The notes below the pieces were generated by a model, which saw only the letters and a program-made list of their open reading frames with translations, was not told the origin of the DNA and ran no database searches. Shown piece by piece: positions 1 through 8,063 of a stretch of 64,000 nt of DNA. Location of the stretch: NCBI RefSeq assembly GCF_009846885.1, contig NZ_WUWM01000002.1, forward strand, positions 248,001 through 312,000, written 5' to 3'. The first letter of the stretch is position 1; every line of letters begins with the position of its first letter. Source of the DNA: Paenibacillus puerhi. Its GTDB lineage: Bacteria; Bacillota; Bacilli; Paenibacillales; NBRC-103111. Made by a program: the position numbers and the translations under genes.

Positions 1-55
1 GTTCCTTATTCGGTAATCCCATTCTACCGGACCCTCCCGCAGGCTCATAAGCCAT
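1..55 (-). CDS. possible start of an ORF leaving the window
   Basis: An ATG at 53-55 on the minus strand is preceded by an AAGG nine bases upstream and stays open for 18 codons to the window edge (MAYEPAGGSGRMGLPNKE). The fragment is too short to recognise. It is listed only because the start and ribosome-binding context are plausible. Confidence 0.2.
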   Translation of the reverse strand, partial: MAYEPAGGSGRMGLPNKE

Positions 56-97
56 ATCGTTGACCTTTTTAGAAATTTTTTGACTTCCCCACAATAT

Positions 98-152
98 AAA
101 AAGGCGCTGCCTCAAACGGTCATAACATGACCTTTAGAGAAAGCACCTTTTA
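98..152. terminator. long imperfect hairpin, probable terminator
   Basis: Outer arms (AAAAGGCGCT at the left, AGCACCTTTT at the right) pair with a few mismatches. An inner stem GGTCAT/ATGACC closes a three-base loop at 124-126. The plus strand continues into TTTTATTT and the left flank is A-rich, so it could act in either direction. No intact gene ends here; it may be left over from the decayed genes around it. Confidence 0.45.
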
Positions 153-239
153 TTTGAATAGTGGCTTCATACCATTCCTATTCTATGTGTCACGCCCTAC
201 AGAGCCATCGAAACACCGGCCCGATAGGCAAAATCGCTG

Positions 240-683
240 ATGGTGACCATTCACTTGGTGGATGAGCTGCATTTTTTGACTTCGGCAGAGGCGGGCGAAA
301 TGCATTTACAGCGGAAAGCGACCGATCTGTCCGGGCTGCTGGCTGACTTGGCGGAACTTATCCGTCCTGAAGCCGAAGCGCGGGGCATTCGATTAAACCG
401 TTCAGGCCGTATCGTCCCAATCGAAGCGGATATCGACGCTAAGCGGGTCAAACAAGTGATCCTGAATCGGGTGGCCAACACGCTTCGGCATACCCCTTCT
501 GGCGGTGAAATTTCGATTCGTTTTTCTCCCGATGAAGATCCGGCATTTGTTGTCGTGACCGTACAGGTTACGGGACCGGGAATTCCGGCGGAAGCGATCC
601 CGCATTTGTTCGATCGCTTTTACAAGGTAGATAAGTCAGAACGCAGCGGAGGAGCAGAATTTGTGGTTCATTTTCCTAGATGA
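240..683 (+). pseudogene. remnant of a sensor histidine kinase
   Basis: The translation covers the end of a dimerisation helix and the first two thirds of a HATPase_c domain: LVDELHFLTSAEAGE, then a worn N-box (NRVANTLRHTP), then a G1-like stretch (TGPGIPAEAIPHLFDRFY). The G1 aspartate is replaced, because the family normally reads D-x-G-x-G-I. The glycine-rich G2 box is missing: the frame jumps from SERSGGAE to a short tail, FVVHFPR. The N-terminal sensor, membrane segments and phospho-accepting histidine have no counterpart upstream, and no good ribosome binding site precedes the first ATG. Without an intact ATP site it cannot be a working kinase. No response regulator gene lies beside it. 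Confidence 0.7.
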
Positions 684-708
684 ATCATGTTGTTCAGCTG
701 TAACGAAG

Positions 709-740
709 AAAGAGGTTGATCCGTAAGAATCAACCTCTTT
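709..740. terminator. bidirectional hairpin terminator
   Basis: A perfect 12-bp stem, AAAGAGGTTGAT at 709-720 paired with its complement at 729-740, closes an 8-base loop. It sits between the plus-strand kinase remnant and the convergent GH172 gene and could end both transcripts. The flanking T-runs are short. Confidence 0.6.
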
Positions 741-807
741 ACTGCAAGAATTAATTGATTGTTGGAATCCTCCAAATAGGAGCTCCTGGCTTTGTTCCTT
801 GATGTAC

Positions 808-2157
808 TTATTCTTTATCGAACTGCTGTCTTAGCTTCTGGCTTAGATCAATATTACCTTGAGAGAACTTTCTAGTGTTGTTAAATTTGACTTCCATTTC
901 CTTACTAAGTTCTGCTTGGTATGTGTCGAATCTTTCTAGGTATACGTTGTGCAGGTCTTTAAAATCTTCCCTTTCCTTCACGTTTGGAACTGGAGGCTTT
1001 TGGCGTTCCGGCATCCGTTGGATTCGCTGCTCTACTGGTAAAATTCCGAACGGTTTAGATGGCAGCGTTTGGTACCAATAGGCCGTTGTAGACCAATCGT
1101 CTGCTAAGTGATTGGCGTGTCCATGCTCCATGGTCACGCGAATGCTTTTTGAAAAGTAAACGGGATCCAGTACATGGAATCGGTACGACACTTGATATCC
1201 AGGCGCGTCATTCTCATGAACAATGGATCCGCAGAATGGAAATGAAACCTTCTGCATTCCCCAAGCATGGCCGAAGTAATCCTCTCCGCCTGTCCCAACA
1301 ATACTCGGAATAGGTTCTCCATCTATAAAGAACATATCATCCCCTTCGCCCCACCAGGATTCTTCAAAATGAGCGACAGAGTGATTGCAGCCGATATAAT
1401 GCCCTTGACCTTCTGCCTCCAAAATAACATAGTTGCCCTTCCCTTCAATATTAGGCACACTATTCACCTCAGGGGAATTCACCTGGATCTCAGGCGCCCA
1501 GCCATCACATGGATTTTCCCGATGCCATTGTGCATGGAAATATACTGTCTCCTCACTCAACGACTGTTTATACATTTCATAATCAATATAAAAGAATAAG
1601 CCAAAAGGCACATCATTTTCATTGATAATCTCAATTTTAGCTTTTTTATTAAACGGCATAGGCAAATAACAGTTAACCGAGGATACGCCGCCAAACTTGT
1701 ACTCCTCACCTGGCTTCGCTGAAACTGTGAAAGGAAGAGATGAGAATGTACCCGGCATGGAATGTCCTATACAAAAGAAGTCCCCTAAGGGAGTAAGCAC
1801 ACTAGGATGAGCTTGGTCGTCCCAAGTCATCTTAATTAATACTTTGCGGTACCATGCCGGATCCGTCACCTCGTAAGAAACGCCAAGCGCATTATGAATC
1901 TCGAGCACAGATGCCACTTTAGAAACCTGCCGAGGGATCATGATGCTTGGCCCTAGCATTCTACGGCAAAATGAAGTCATCCACATATGCGTAATACAGC
2001 CCGGTCCTTCAATGTCCGCGAGTATTACTGTCTCTCCCGCAGGAATCATCCAGTAATCCTGATCGCGGCCAGTTTGATCCCAACTGGAAGCACGCGCAGA
2101 ACGCGCATGCTTCGTTTTAGTTAAATTCCCCAAAAAATTAATAGAATCAATAGACAT
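808..2157 (-). CDS. GH172 (DUF2961) glycoside hydrolase, candidate difructose-dianhydride or alpha-fructofuranoside enzyme
   Basis: This 449-residue protein has the DUF2961 signature: EGPGCITHMWMT near residue 50, and the conserved GTGGEDYFGHAWGM block about two thirds along, whose glutamate is a likely catalytic acid. DUF2961 is now family GH172. Its studied member from Bifidobacterium makes and breaks difructose dianhydride I; other members cleave alpha-arabinofuranosides. The setting among five GH32 genes favours the fructose activity here. No signal peptide is visible, so it should be cytosolic. I placed the start at the ATG at 2157 (MSIDSINFLG), preceded by GAGGGGAAGG, rather than at the upstream in-frame codons. 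It lies 22 bp after a decayed secreted-enzyme gene and was probably its operon partner. Substrate and linkage are inference. Confidence 0.8.
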   Translation of the reverse strand: MSIDSINFLGNLTKTKHARSARASSWDQTGRDQDYWMIPAGETVILADIEGPGCITHMWMTSFCRRMLGPSIMIPRQVSKVASVLEIHNALGVSYEVTDPAWYRKVLIKMTWDDQAHPSVLTPLGDFFCIGHSMPGTFSSLPFTVSAKPGEEYKFGGVSSVNCYLPMPFNKKAKIEIINENDVPFGLFFYIDYEMYKQSLSEETVYFHAQWHRENPCDGWAPEIQVNSPEVNSVPNIEGKGNYVILEAEGQGHYIGCNHSVAHFEESWWGEGDDMFFIDGEPIPSIVGTGGEDYFGHAWGMQKVSFPFCGSIVHENDAPGYQVSYRFHVLDPVYFSKSIRVTMEHGHANHLADDWSTTAYWYQTLPSKPFGILPVEQRIQRMPERQKPPVPNVKEREDFKDLHNVYLERFDTYQAELSKEMEVKFNNTRKFSQGNIDLSQKLRQQFDKE

Positions 2158-2179
2158 ATTGAAACCTTCCCCTCTCTGT

Positions 2180-2761
2180 CTATACATCGTCAGTGAACTC
2201 TTGTTGAACCGGAACATTCACATCATCAACATTGATATGCCCCCAGCCGCCAGTAGCTTGATCCATCACCTGGATGTATAAGGTCTCCCCAATATGGGCT
2301 GATGCATTCCAGTTTCTTCTTGTGTAAGACTCACTGTCCTGACCCGTTACTTTAAATAAGACTTGATGGTCTGATGCACGGACTAAGGCAACATATAATT
2401 GATTACTATTTTGAACTCCTGCAACCAATAAGTCGATTTGTCCATCTCCGCCAAGTGGTATCTGAGTTCACATCCCCATCCGTAAAAGCATCCCCACTCA
2501 CAACCGTCCAGCCGCTTAAATTACCCGCTTTAAAGTCGTGGTTTGCCAGCGATCCCGTAATCGGGCCAGGTGCTACAGGCACATTAAAATCATCTACATT
2601 CATGTGTGCAAAGTTACTGTACCTGCACCTTCGTTAAAGTTCCAATGAGCGACAGTACTTGCTGCGGCGCTCACTACGGAAGCAGTAGAGATCAAGGAGC
2701 TTAGTAACATTGAGCTTGTTAACAATAAAACTAGAGTACGCTTGAAGCAATTTACCAACAT
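2180..2761 (-). pseudogene. collapsed gene of a secreted multidomain fructan enzyme
   Basis: Three pieces in two frames remain. The first, from the ATG at 2761 with an AAAGGA site, is a signal peptide followed by STVAHWNFNEGAGTVT, the opening of the LamG domain seen in the large GH32 proteins nearby; it stops at 2600. The second begins with the end of a 'GDLxGW' module (AHMNVDDFNVP) and the start of another (NHDFKAGNLSGW). The third, in another frame from about 2430, is the end of that module (LYVALVRASD to GHINVDDVNVP) and stops at 2180. Two internal deletions with frame changes therefore removed the LamG body, the whole GH32 domain and the middle of the last module. An operator lies 84 bp upstream. 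Confidence 0.85.
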
Positions 2762-2844
2762 GGACACATCCTTTCACTTTTATTTTTTTTAGTTATAAAG
2801 TGCATGGTTGCTTATGTTAAATAAAATATCATCTCCTTAAAAAG

Positions 2845-2864
2845 TTACGTAATCGATTACGTAA
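2845..2864. promoter_or_regulatory. LacI-type operator, perfect palindrome
   Basis: TTACGTAATCGATTACGTAA is a perfect 20-bp palindrome lying between the tautomerase stop and the decayed enzyme gene. It shares the GATTACGTAA core with sites before the other fructan genes, but here the dyad centre falls in ATCGAT, so it reads as two overlapping operators. It should control the pseudogene/GH172 unit. Confidence 0.75.
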
Positions 2865-2867
2865 TAA

Positions 2868-3068
2868 TTAAATAGAAGTATTAATTTCTGTTACAGATTT
2901 ACCATCGATCCCCCAATTATCTGTAGATACTTCATCAATAATGACAACCGTTTGTTTAGGGTCTTTATCTAAAATACGAACTAGCAAATCCGTTACACCC
3001 TGAATGAGTTGAGATTTTTGATCGGCTGTTACGACGTCCTTCACAATACGAATATTTACAAATGGCAT
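2868..3068 (-). CDS. 4-oxalocrotonate tautomerase family protein
   Basis: A 66-residue protein beginning M-P-F-V-N-I-R. Proline 2 becomes the N-terminal catalytic base after removal of methionine, the hallmark of the tautomerase superfamily. Length and the beta-alpha-beta pattern (VTADQKSQLIQGVTDLLVRI, then TVVIIDEV) fit the 4-OT/YwhB type, which forms hexamers and interconverts enol and keto forms. The ATG at 3066-3068 is preceded by AGGAGGT. The gene is last in a probable three-gene unit with the HAD phosphatase and DeoR regulator upstream on the same strand. Nothing here shows which substrate it uses; a keto-sugar or aromatic intermediate are both possible. Confidence 0.85.
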   Translation of the reverse strand: MPFVNIRIVKDVVTADQKSQLIQGVTDLLVRILDKDPKQTVVIIDEVSTDNWGIDGKSVTEINTSI

Positions 3069-3083
3069 TGGTTTATGTACCTC

Positions 3084-3890
3084 CTAGCAAAAGTATTTTT
3101 CAATGATAAGCTTTAAACCATCTTCATCATTGCTCGCTGTGATTTCATCTGCGTATTTCTTGACATCTTCGGGCGCATTCCCCATAGCAACCCCTAGTCC
3201 CGCATTTTGAAGCATATCTATATCATTGTAATAATCCCCGATGGCAACGGTTATATCTCTAGTAAAATTATAATATTCTAATATTTTATCCATCGCGCTG
3301 GACTTACTTACTTGCGGTGCCATGATCTCCAAGTAGGTTGATTTTGATTTATATACAGTAAGTTTAGGATAATGCTTGGATATGTCTGCCTGCAGATATT
3401 CAATGTGTTTCGGATTGCCAATACACAACATCTTATTCATCTCTACTTTTTTGATCATCGCTTTAAGTTCACAAAGGTTAGGTTGAATAGATGTAATCCC
3501 TGACTCTTGCAAAATAGCTTCATCTAAAGCTTCAGCATACCATTCATCCTTGTTATAAAAACTAATAGTAATGTCGTAATCCGGTTGAATCAATGAATAA
3601 ACGCACTGGATCTCCTCACTACTCAATGGGATATTTCGTATGATTTCCCGATGGCCATTAGACTGTAGTGGGCCAAGTACAAGGGCTCCGCTAAAGCAAA
3701 TCATAGCTTCATGCGTCCCTATTTGATTCTGATAGGGTTCTATACCTTTGGGCATCCGCGCAGACACAAGGACAAATGGAATATTAGATCGTCTTAATGA
3801 TCGAATCGCCTTCAGCGTTTCTTGGCTTATTTGAGATTTTGAATTCAACAAGGTTCCATCTATATCGCTAAATAAAATCTTATAGTTCAC
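3084..3890 (-). CDS. Cof-type HAD-superfamily sugar phosphatase
   Basis: The 268-residue protein starts MNYKILFSDIDGTLLNSK. DIDGT is HAD motif I, with the nucleophilic aspartate and the general acid two residues on. Motif IV, AIGDYYNDIDMLQNAG, binds the magnesium ion near residue 215, and a basic residue for motif III lies before it. The cap between about 85 and 195 and the total length fit the Cof/YwpJ subfamily (C2B cap), cytosolic phosphatases of sugar phosphates and other small phosphate esters. The gene lies 17 bp after the DeoR regulator and 15 bp before the tautomerase. Sugar phosphates that accumulate during fructan uptake are a reasonable substrate, but this is inference from position. 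Confidence 0.85.
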   Translation of the reverse strand: MNYKILFSDIDGTLLNSKSQISQETLKAIRSLRRSNIPFVLVSARMPKGIEPYQNQIGTHEAMICFSGALVLGPLQSNGHREIIRNIPLSSEEIQCVYSLIQPDYDITISFYNKDEWYAEALDEAILQESGITSIQPNLCELKAMIKKVEMNKMLCIGNPKHIEYLQADISKHYPKLTVYKSKSTYLEIMAPQVSKSSAMDKILEYYNFTRDITVAIGDYYNDIDMLQNAGLGVAMGNAPEDVKKYADEITASNDEDGLKLIIEKYFC

Positions 3891-3907
3891 GATTTACACA
3901 TCCCTTC

Positions 3908-4666
3908 TTAATTTTCTGCAACGATCAATTTAATCTGCTTATCGTTCATTAATTTCACAAATAAGTCTGGTGGTTTGTGATTGGTAATGACCATATCGAT
4001 CTCTGCCCAATCCACGCCTTTAAAATAGCTCTCTTTCATAAACTTCTGAGTATCTGCGAGAACGATATTCTTAGCAGATTGCTTAGCTACCCGTTTTTTG
4101 ACCCTGGCGTCCTCCAGATCGTCATAGAAGATGCCTTGCTCGGTAATGGCAGCTGCTCCTAGAAAGGCTGTATCATAATGCATAGATTCTAATTGATTGA
4201 CGATATCCAGATCAACGAAAAATCGGTTACTGTGATGCAAACGACCACCAAATACATATAAAGTCGAGGTTGGTTTTTCTGAAAATATGGCCGCATTATC
4301 TAGTGAATGCGTAAACACCTTAATCGGTTGGGTTACTAATTCAGCCAAACAGTTAACCGTAGTAGAAACATCAAAAAAATAATGTTTGTGATCCTCAATG
4401 AATCTTAGAGCACTTATCCCTATCGATCGCTTATCAGCCGAAAATGATTCTACACGTTCCCGATAAGCTAACAGCTTATCATTGAGCAGCGGAAGTGAGA
4501 TCCCGCCATGGGTACGAATAGCTGCTCCTTCCTGAACCAATTTAAGGATATCTCTGCGTGCCGTGTCCCTGGATATATTAAAGCGATCCATAAGTTCATT
4601 CACTGAAAGGCTATGCCGTTCATTTAACCATTCAAGCAATTTAAGCAATCTATCCTCTTGATACAT
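3908..4666 (-). CDS. DeoR-family transcriptional regulator
   Basis: The 252-residue protein opens MYQEDRLLKLLEWL and carries the DeoR helix-turn-helix at about 18-55 (SVNELMDRFNISRDTARRDI), followed by the usual RTHGG turn. The rest is the DeoR C-terminal effector domain, with the FLGAAAI and VLADTQKF segments known to bind a phosphorylated sugar. I chose the ATG at 4666, preceded by GGAGGG, over an in-frame extension. It heads the minus-strand unit with the HAD phosphatase and tautomerase and probably controls it. DeoR proteins usually repress and are released by a sugar phosphate; the actual ligand cannot be told. Confidence 0.9.
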   Translation of the reverse strand: MYQEDRLLKLLEWLNERHSLSVNELMDRFNISRDTARRDILKLVQEGAAIRTHGGISLPLLNDKLLAYRERVESFSADKRSIGISALRFIEDHKHYFFDVSTTVNCLAELVTQPIKVFTHSLDNAAIFSEKPTSTLYVFGGRLHHSNRFFVDLDIVNQLESMHYDTAFLGAAAITEQGIFYDDLEDARVKKRVAKQSAKNIVLADTQKFMKESYFKGVDWAEIDMVITNHKPPDLFVKLMNDKQIKLIVAEN

Positions 4667-4726
4667 AACGCCCTCCGCTTCGTAAGTATATATAAGTATT
4701 ATTATACATTTTTTAAGTATTTTCAA

Positions 4727-5104
4727 GTATTATTTTACATATTTCCGCTTCCTTATAAGTCATTGATAATAAATGGTTCTATCGAAGACCTTAAATGTAG
4801 GGCATTCGTGTTTAAGCCGCCGTGGCTTTTCTTGCAATATTAGAAAGGTTGAGCTGACGCTCAGAACTTATACTTTTCAAAATTATAAAATAAAAAAGAC
4901 AATCCGCACTTGGATTCTCTTTTTATTTATAATATTTACTTGTAAGGGCATGAAGGCAGAGCAATAATGGAGGGGCCTCCACCTGATGATAGCCTCGGGG
5001 GCGAGCACTGTCTCAATCCTCCACAGGGAGGGCTCCCTGCCGGTCACGCGGTACCATGATATCCTGTCTCTGAACTCACTCGTGATGCACTCAACTATTT
5101 CAGG
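4727..5104. other. intergenic region with hairpin and unexplained GC-rich block
   Basis: No complete gene was found. A hairpin at 4892-4924 (AAAAAAGACAATCC paired with GGATTCTCTTTTT, one mismatch) followed by TTTTATTT looks like a terminator. From about 4965 to 5100 the sequence becomes clearly richer in G and C than both flanks. Read on the minus strand it stays open in the frame of the chemotaxis receptor past its TGA stop, for about 70 codons (for example SWYRVTGREPSLWRIE). I could not identify that peptide; it may be a fragment of a lost gene. Confidence 0.45.
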
Positions 5105-6865
5105 TCACACATTAAATTTACCAATACTACTGTGTACCCGTTTAACGAGATATCCAAGATTTTGAAATGCAGAGTTGACATTTTCGACGGAACCAACTTG
5201 CTCTTGTGTCGTTGCTGTGATTTCCTCAACTAATGCTGCATTTTGCTCTGCAATTGCAGACAAGCTGTGCATCGTATCTAAAATAACCGTTTTATTTTCT
5301 TCCATGTTATTACCTGACACAATTAATGCTTGTATGATTTGAACAGATTCATTTATAGCGGTTAAGATATGTTGATACTTTTGTTCTACAATCGCTACAC
5401 TCTGGGACTGTTCACCCAAAATGGTAGATACTCTCTCCATTGACTGAACGGAATAGTTGGAATTGGTTTGCAACTCCTTCACAACTTTATTGATTTCTTT
5501 AACCGAGAGAGACGTTTGTTCCGCTAATTTTCGAATTTCACTTGATACAACTGAGAATCCACGGCCGGCCTCTCCTGCGCGTGCAGCTTCAATTGCTGCA
5601 TTCAATGCTAGCAAATTAGTTTGTTCAGCTATATCGGCAATGCCCCGGCTCAATCCATTAATCTTTTCCGAACTGCTATTTGTATTCACAATGCTATTAA
5701 ATATTTCATTTGATGCGGATATAGTTTCTTTGTTTTTTGCGGTCAGACTTTGGATAACTTCCAGACCTTCATTAACAACAATATTTATATTTTCTGAAGC
5801 AATGCCCATTTTCAACAAATTTTTATGTGTCGTCTCAATAATTTGACCAATTTGAACTGTATTAGAAGCTCCTTCTTCAGTTTTTTGCGCTTGTTCCGTT
5901 ACACCGCTTGAAATATCTTGAATACTTGTCGATATTTGATCTGCTGACTGTACCATCTCACCGGAAACGATACTTAATTTAATTGAAGATTCATTAACCT
6001 TGCTAATAGCCTCCGTCATCTCGCATATTAAATTTCTAAAATTCGTAACCATAAGAACAAAGGACTTGTATAATGTACCGATTTCATCGTGGTTATTAGA
6101 ATATTTGGTTTCAATATTTACATTCAAATCCCCTTTTGCCATTTGTTCGGCGACTTCAGTGATTTGCAAAATTGGTTTAGACATGCGATTTGCGAAAATA
6201 GATGCGAAGACTAATCCAAATATAAATAGTAATAAAGTGACTGATATGGTTGTTTTTGATATAACTTGAGCCTTGTTTTCATAAATGACTCTTTGTTCTT
6301 TGCTGTAATTGTCAACCATATCTACAATCTGATTTAAAGTTAGTTCTGTTTCATTAAGTTGTATATAGACTTCATTGTTTACTTTTCCTTCCCTGTTTGC
6401 CTCCTTGCGCAAAATTTCAGAAGAGACAGAATTGGTCCACTTATACAAATTTTTCTCTAACTCAAGGAATTTTTCTTGGAATGATTGATTAGTTTGTATG
6501 TCCGTTGCTTTTTTCATCTCTTCATTGGTGAGAATAATCTTTTTAGCTTCGTTGAGCAGCAGCTTAATTTCTCTTATCTGCTCAAGATACTTAGTCTTAT
6601 TATTGAGGTACTGCTCATTTCGAACCTCTATGTTCATCGTTTCTCCGAAGTAATGCATGGCTTGATAAAACCCTTTATTCACATCTACAATTTTTAATTT
6701 GGAATCAGATACTACATCATATGAGTTCCTGATAATTTCCTCTGTACTCTTTATATTTATTTGTGATAAAGCAATTATCACAACCCCTAGCAAAAAAATA
6801 GGCAGCCCGAACGATACCATTAACTTCTTTTTTAAATTTAAATGAAAGTTTATAGTTTTTTTCAA
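5105..6865 (-). CDS. methyl-accepting chemotaxis protein
   Basis: This 586-residue receptor has a membrane segment at about 13-33, an extracellular helical region (four-helix-bundle type, about 35-205), a second membrane segment at about 204-226 ([20 protein letters not shown]), a HAMP domain, and a cytoplasmic signalling domain whose hairpin tip reads [20 protein letters not shown] near residues 408-430. It would relay ligand binding through CheA and CheW. It starts with TTG at 6865, nine bases after AGGAG. There is no C-terminal NWETF-type tether. Its place inside a fructan island, directly downstream of a module-bearing lipoprotein gene, suggests sugar sensing, perhaps through a bound partner, but the ligand is unknown. 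Confidence 0.93.
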   Translation of the reverse strand: MKKTINFHLNLKKKLMVSFGLPIFLLGVVIIALSQINIKSTEEIIRNSYDVVSDSKLKIVDVNKGFYQAMHYFGETMNIEVRNEQYLNNKTKYLEQIREIKLLLNEAKKIILTNEEMKKATDIQTNQSFQEKFLELEKNLYKWTNSVSSEILRKEANREGKVNNEVYIQLNETELTLNQIVDMVDNYSKEQRVIYENKAQVISKTTISVTLLLFIFGLVFASIFANRMSKPILQITEVAEQMAKGDLNVNIETKYSNNHDEIGTLYKSFVLMVTNFRNLICEMTEAISKVNESSIKLSIVSGEMVQSADQISTSIQDISSGVTEQAQKTEEGASNTVQIGQIIETTHKNLLKMGIASENINIVVNEGLEVIQSLTAKNKETISASNEIFNSIVNTNSSSEKINGLSRGIADIAEQTNLLALNAAIEAARAGEAGRGFSVVSSEIRKLAEQTSLSVKEINKVVKELQTNSNYSVQSMERVSTILGEQSQSVAIVEQKYQHILTAINESVQIIQALIVSGNNMEENKTVILDTMHSLSAIAEQNAALVEEITATTQEQVGSVENVNSAFQNLGYLVKRVHSSIGKFNV

Positions 6866-6922
6866 CTTTACCCACTCCTGTTGTAGCTTTTTCTTTAAAT
6901 AATTCTTCTACCAAACTTTCCC

Positions 6923-7561
6923 TCAGGGTATGGCTACTCCGTCCACATAATAGGTTTTAATACTATCTACATTAATAAAACCAAAATCTCCGTCACTATC
7001 GTCATCTACAATCAACAAATACATTTCTTGTCCAATATATTCAGGCAAATAAATGGCATAGTCCGCATAGTTATTAGTATAAGCGAGTCCTTTATCATAC
7101 TGACTTACTTCGGCAATACCAGGATCCAAAAAGAATGTATTGGGCTGCTTAAAAATGATATCATTCGTTTTGGCAAGGCAAACAGCGACATATGTCTTTT
7201 CGATATCTCTGGCGGCCCCCATTTTGAATGTGATGGTACCATCACCCGATAACCTAAAAGTAGAAGATTGTAATTTCCCTACTTTCTGTTCGCCTGTAAT
7301 AACTCCATTCAAATGATACTTACCTTCATGTTGAAAGGGGATATTTTCATCCCAGAAAGTTGCGGTATCTACAACTGTTTCATTGCTGAAGGCATCTCCT
7401 TCTACAACGGTCCATCCAGTTAAGTCCCCTGTCTCAAAGTCACCATTTATAATTTGAGAATTACTGATATTGTGAAGCGAGTTATTGCATCCTGTTATGA
7501 ATATCATCCAAATTATACATATTAACCAATAATAAAAAGAACGATTTGTAATAACCTTCAT
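6923..7561 (-). CDS. lipoprotein with one 'GDLxGW' sugar-binding-like module
   Basis: From the ATG at 7561, preceded by AAGGAG, the 212-residue protein has a lipoprotein signal peptide ending in the lipobox IFITGC, so it should be lipid-anchored on the outer face of the membrane. Almost all the rest is a single module of about 180 residues, from IINGDFETGDLTGWTVVEG to GFINVDSIKTYY. The same module, in the longer form with a KGLAYTNNY-type insert, occurs three times at the N terminus of the 2140-residue GH32 protein. There is no catalytic domain. It may capture fructan at the cell surface, or serve as a co-receptor for the chemotaxis protein encoded next to it; both are inference. Two operator-like sites lie upstream. 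Confidence 0.75.
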   Translation of the reverse strand: MKVITNRSFYYWLICIIWMIFITGCNNSLHNISNSQIINGDFETGDLTGWTVVEGDAFSNETVVDTATFWDENIPFQHEGKYHLNGVITGEQKVGKLQSSTFRLSGDGTITFKMGAARDIEKTYVAVCLAKTNDIIFKQPNTFFLDPGIAEVSQYDKGLAYTNNYADYAIYLPEYIGQEMYLLIVDDDSDGDFGFINVDSIKTYYVDGVAIP

Positions 7562-7597
7562 TGTTTGCACTCCTTGAAAAAATAAATATGGTGAATA

Positions 7598-7621
7598 AGT
7601 TAAACGATTACGTACCTGTTT
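7598..7621. promoter_or_regulatory. operator-like site upstream of the lipoprotein
   Basis: AAACGATTAC at 7602-7611 matches the fructan half-site perfectly; the facing half, GTACCTGTTT, matches 7 of 10. The 17 bases AGTTAAACGATTACGTA recur exactly at 7704-7720. Confidence 0.6.
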
Positions 7622-7703
7622 GAGAACTCCCTTTAATGTCGGAATACTCCTTGCTTGAGCTTCTAATTTTGAGTGACAAATTACCTTTCCTTCAGAATCC
7701 ATT

Positions 7704-7720
7704 AGTTAAACGATTACGTA
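7704..7720. promoter_or_regulatory. second copy of the operator half-site
   Basis: An exact 17-bp repeat of 7598-7614, 106 bp further from the lipoprotein start. The facing half is not conserved. Two sites about ten helical turns apart could permit looping by a LacI-type dimer pair. Confidence 0.55.
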
Positions 7721-8004
7721 GGGAATATGATGCGTTCATCAACATGGTGTTTTGGTTAGAAAATATCCCCTCCTTTTAGGAGATGAATATATCGAATGAA
7801 ATGATTACTCCAATACATTCACATTTCTAAAATCAGTTCTGCTAAAGGTAATGCTACTATATATTATCGAAAATACCACGCTGATTATTAAGTGTTTTCA
7901 CTGTATTTTTCATTCCATTTATTATCGTTCTTCCAGAGTTGTTTAGAAACTGTCACTTCATAATTAATGAAAAACCTGCCCGCGGAAATAAAGAACTAAA
8001 TAAA

Positions 8005-8034
8005 AGCTAGTGCCGATTAATTTCGGCACTAGCT
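8005..8034 (-). terminator. terminator of the 1623-residue levanase gene
   Basis: A perfect 12-bp stem (AGCTAGTGCCGA at 8005-8016 with its complement at 8023-8034) is followed on the minus strand by TTTATTTAG. It lies 30 bp past the stop at 8064. The rest of 7722-8004 shows no gene. Confidence 0.85.
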
Positions 8035-8063
8035 CAGCTTATTAGTTTAATATAAAAAATATA

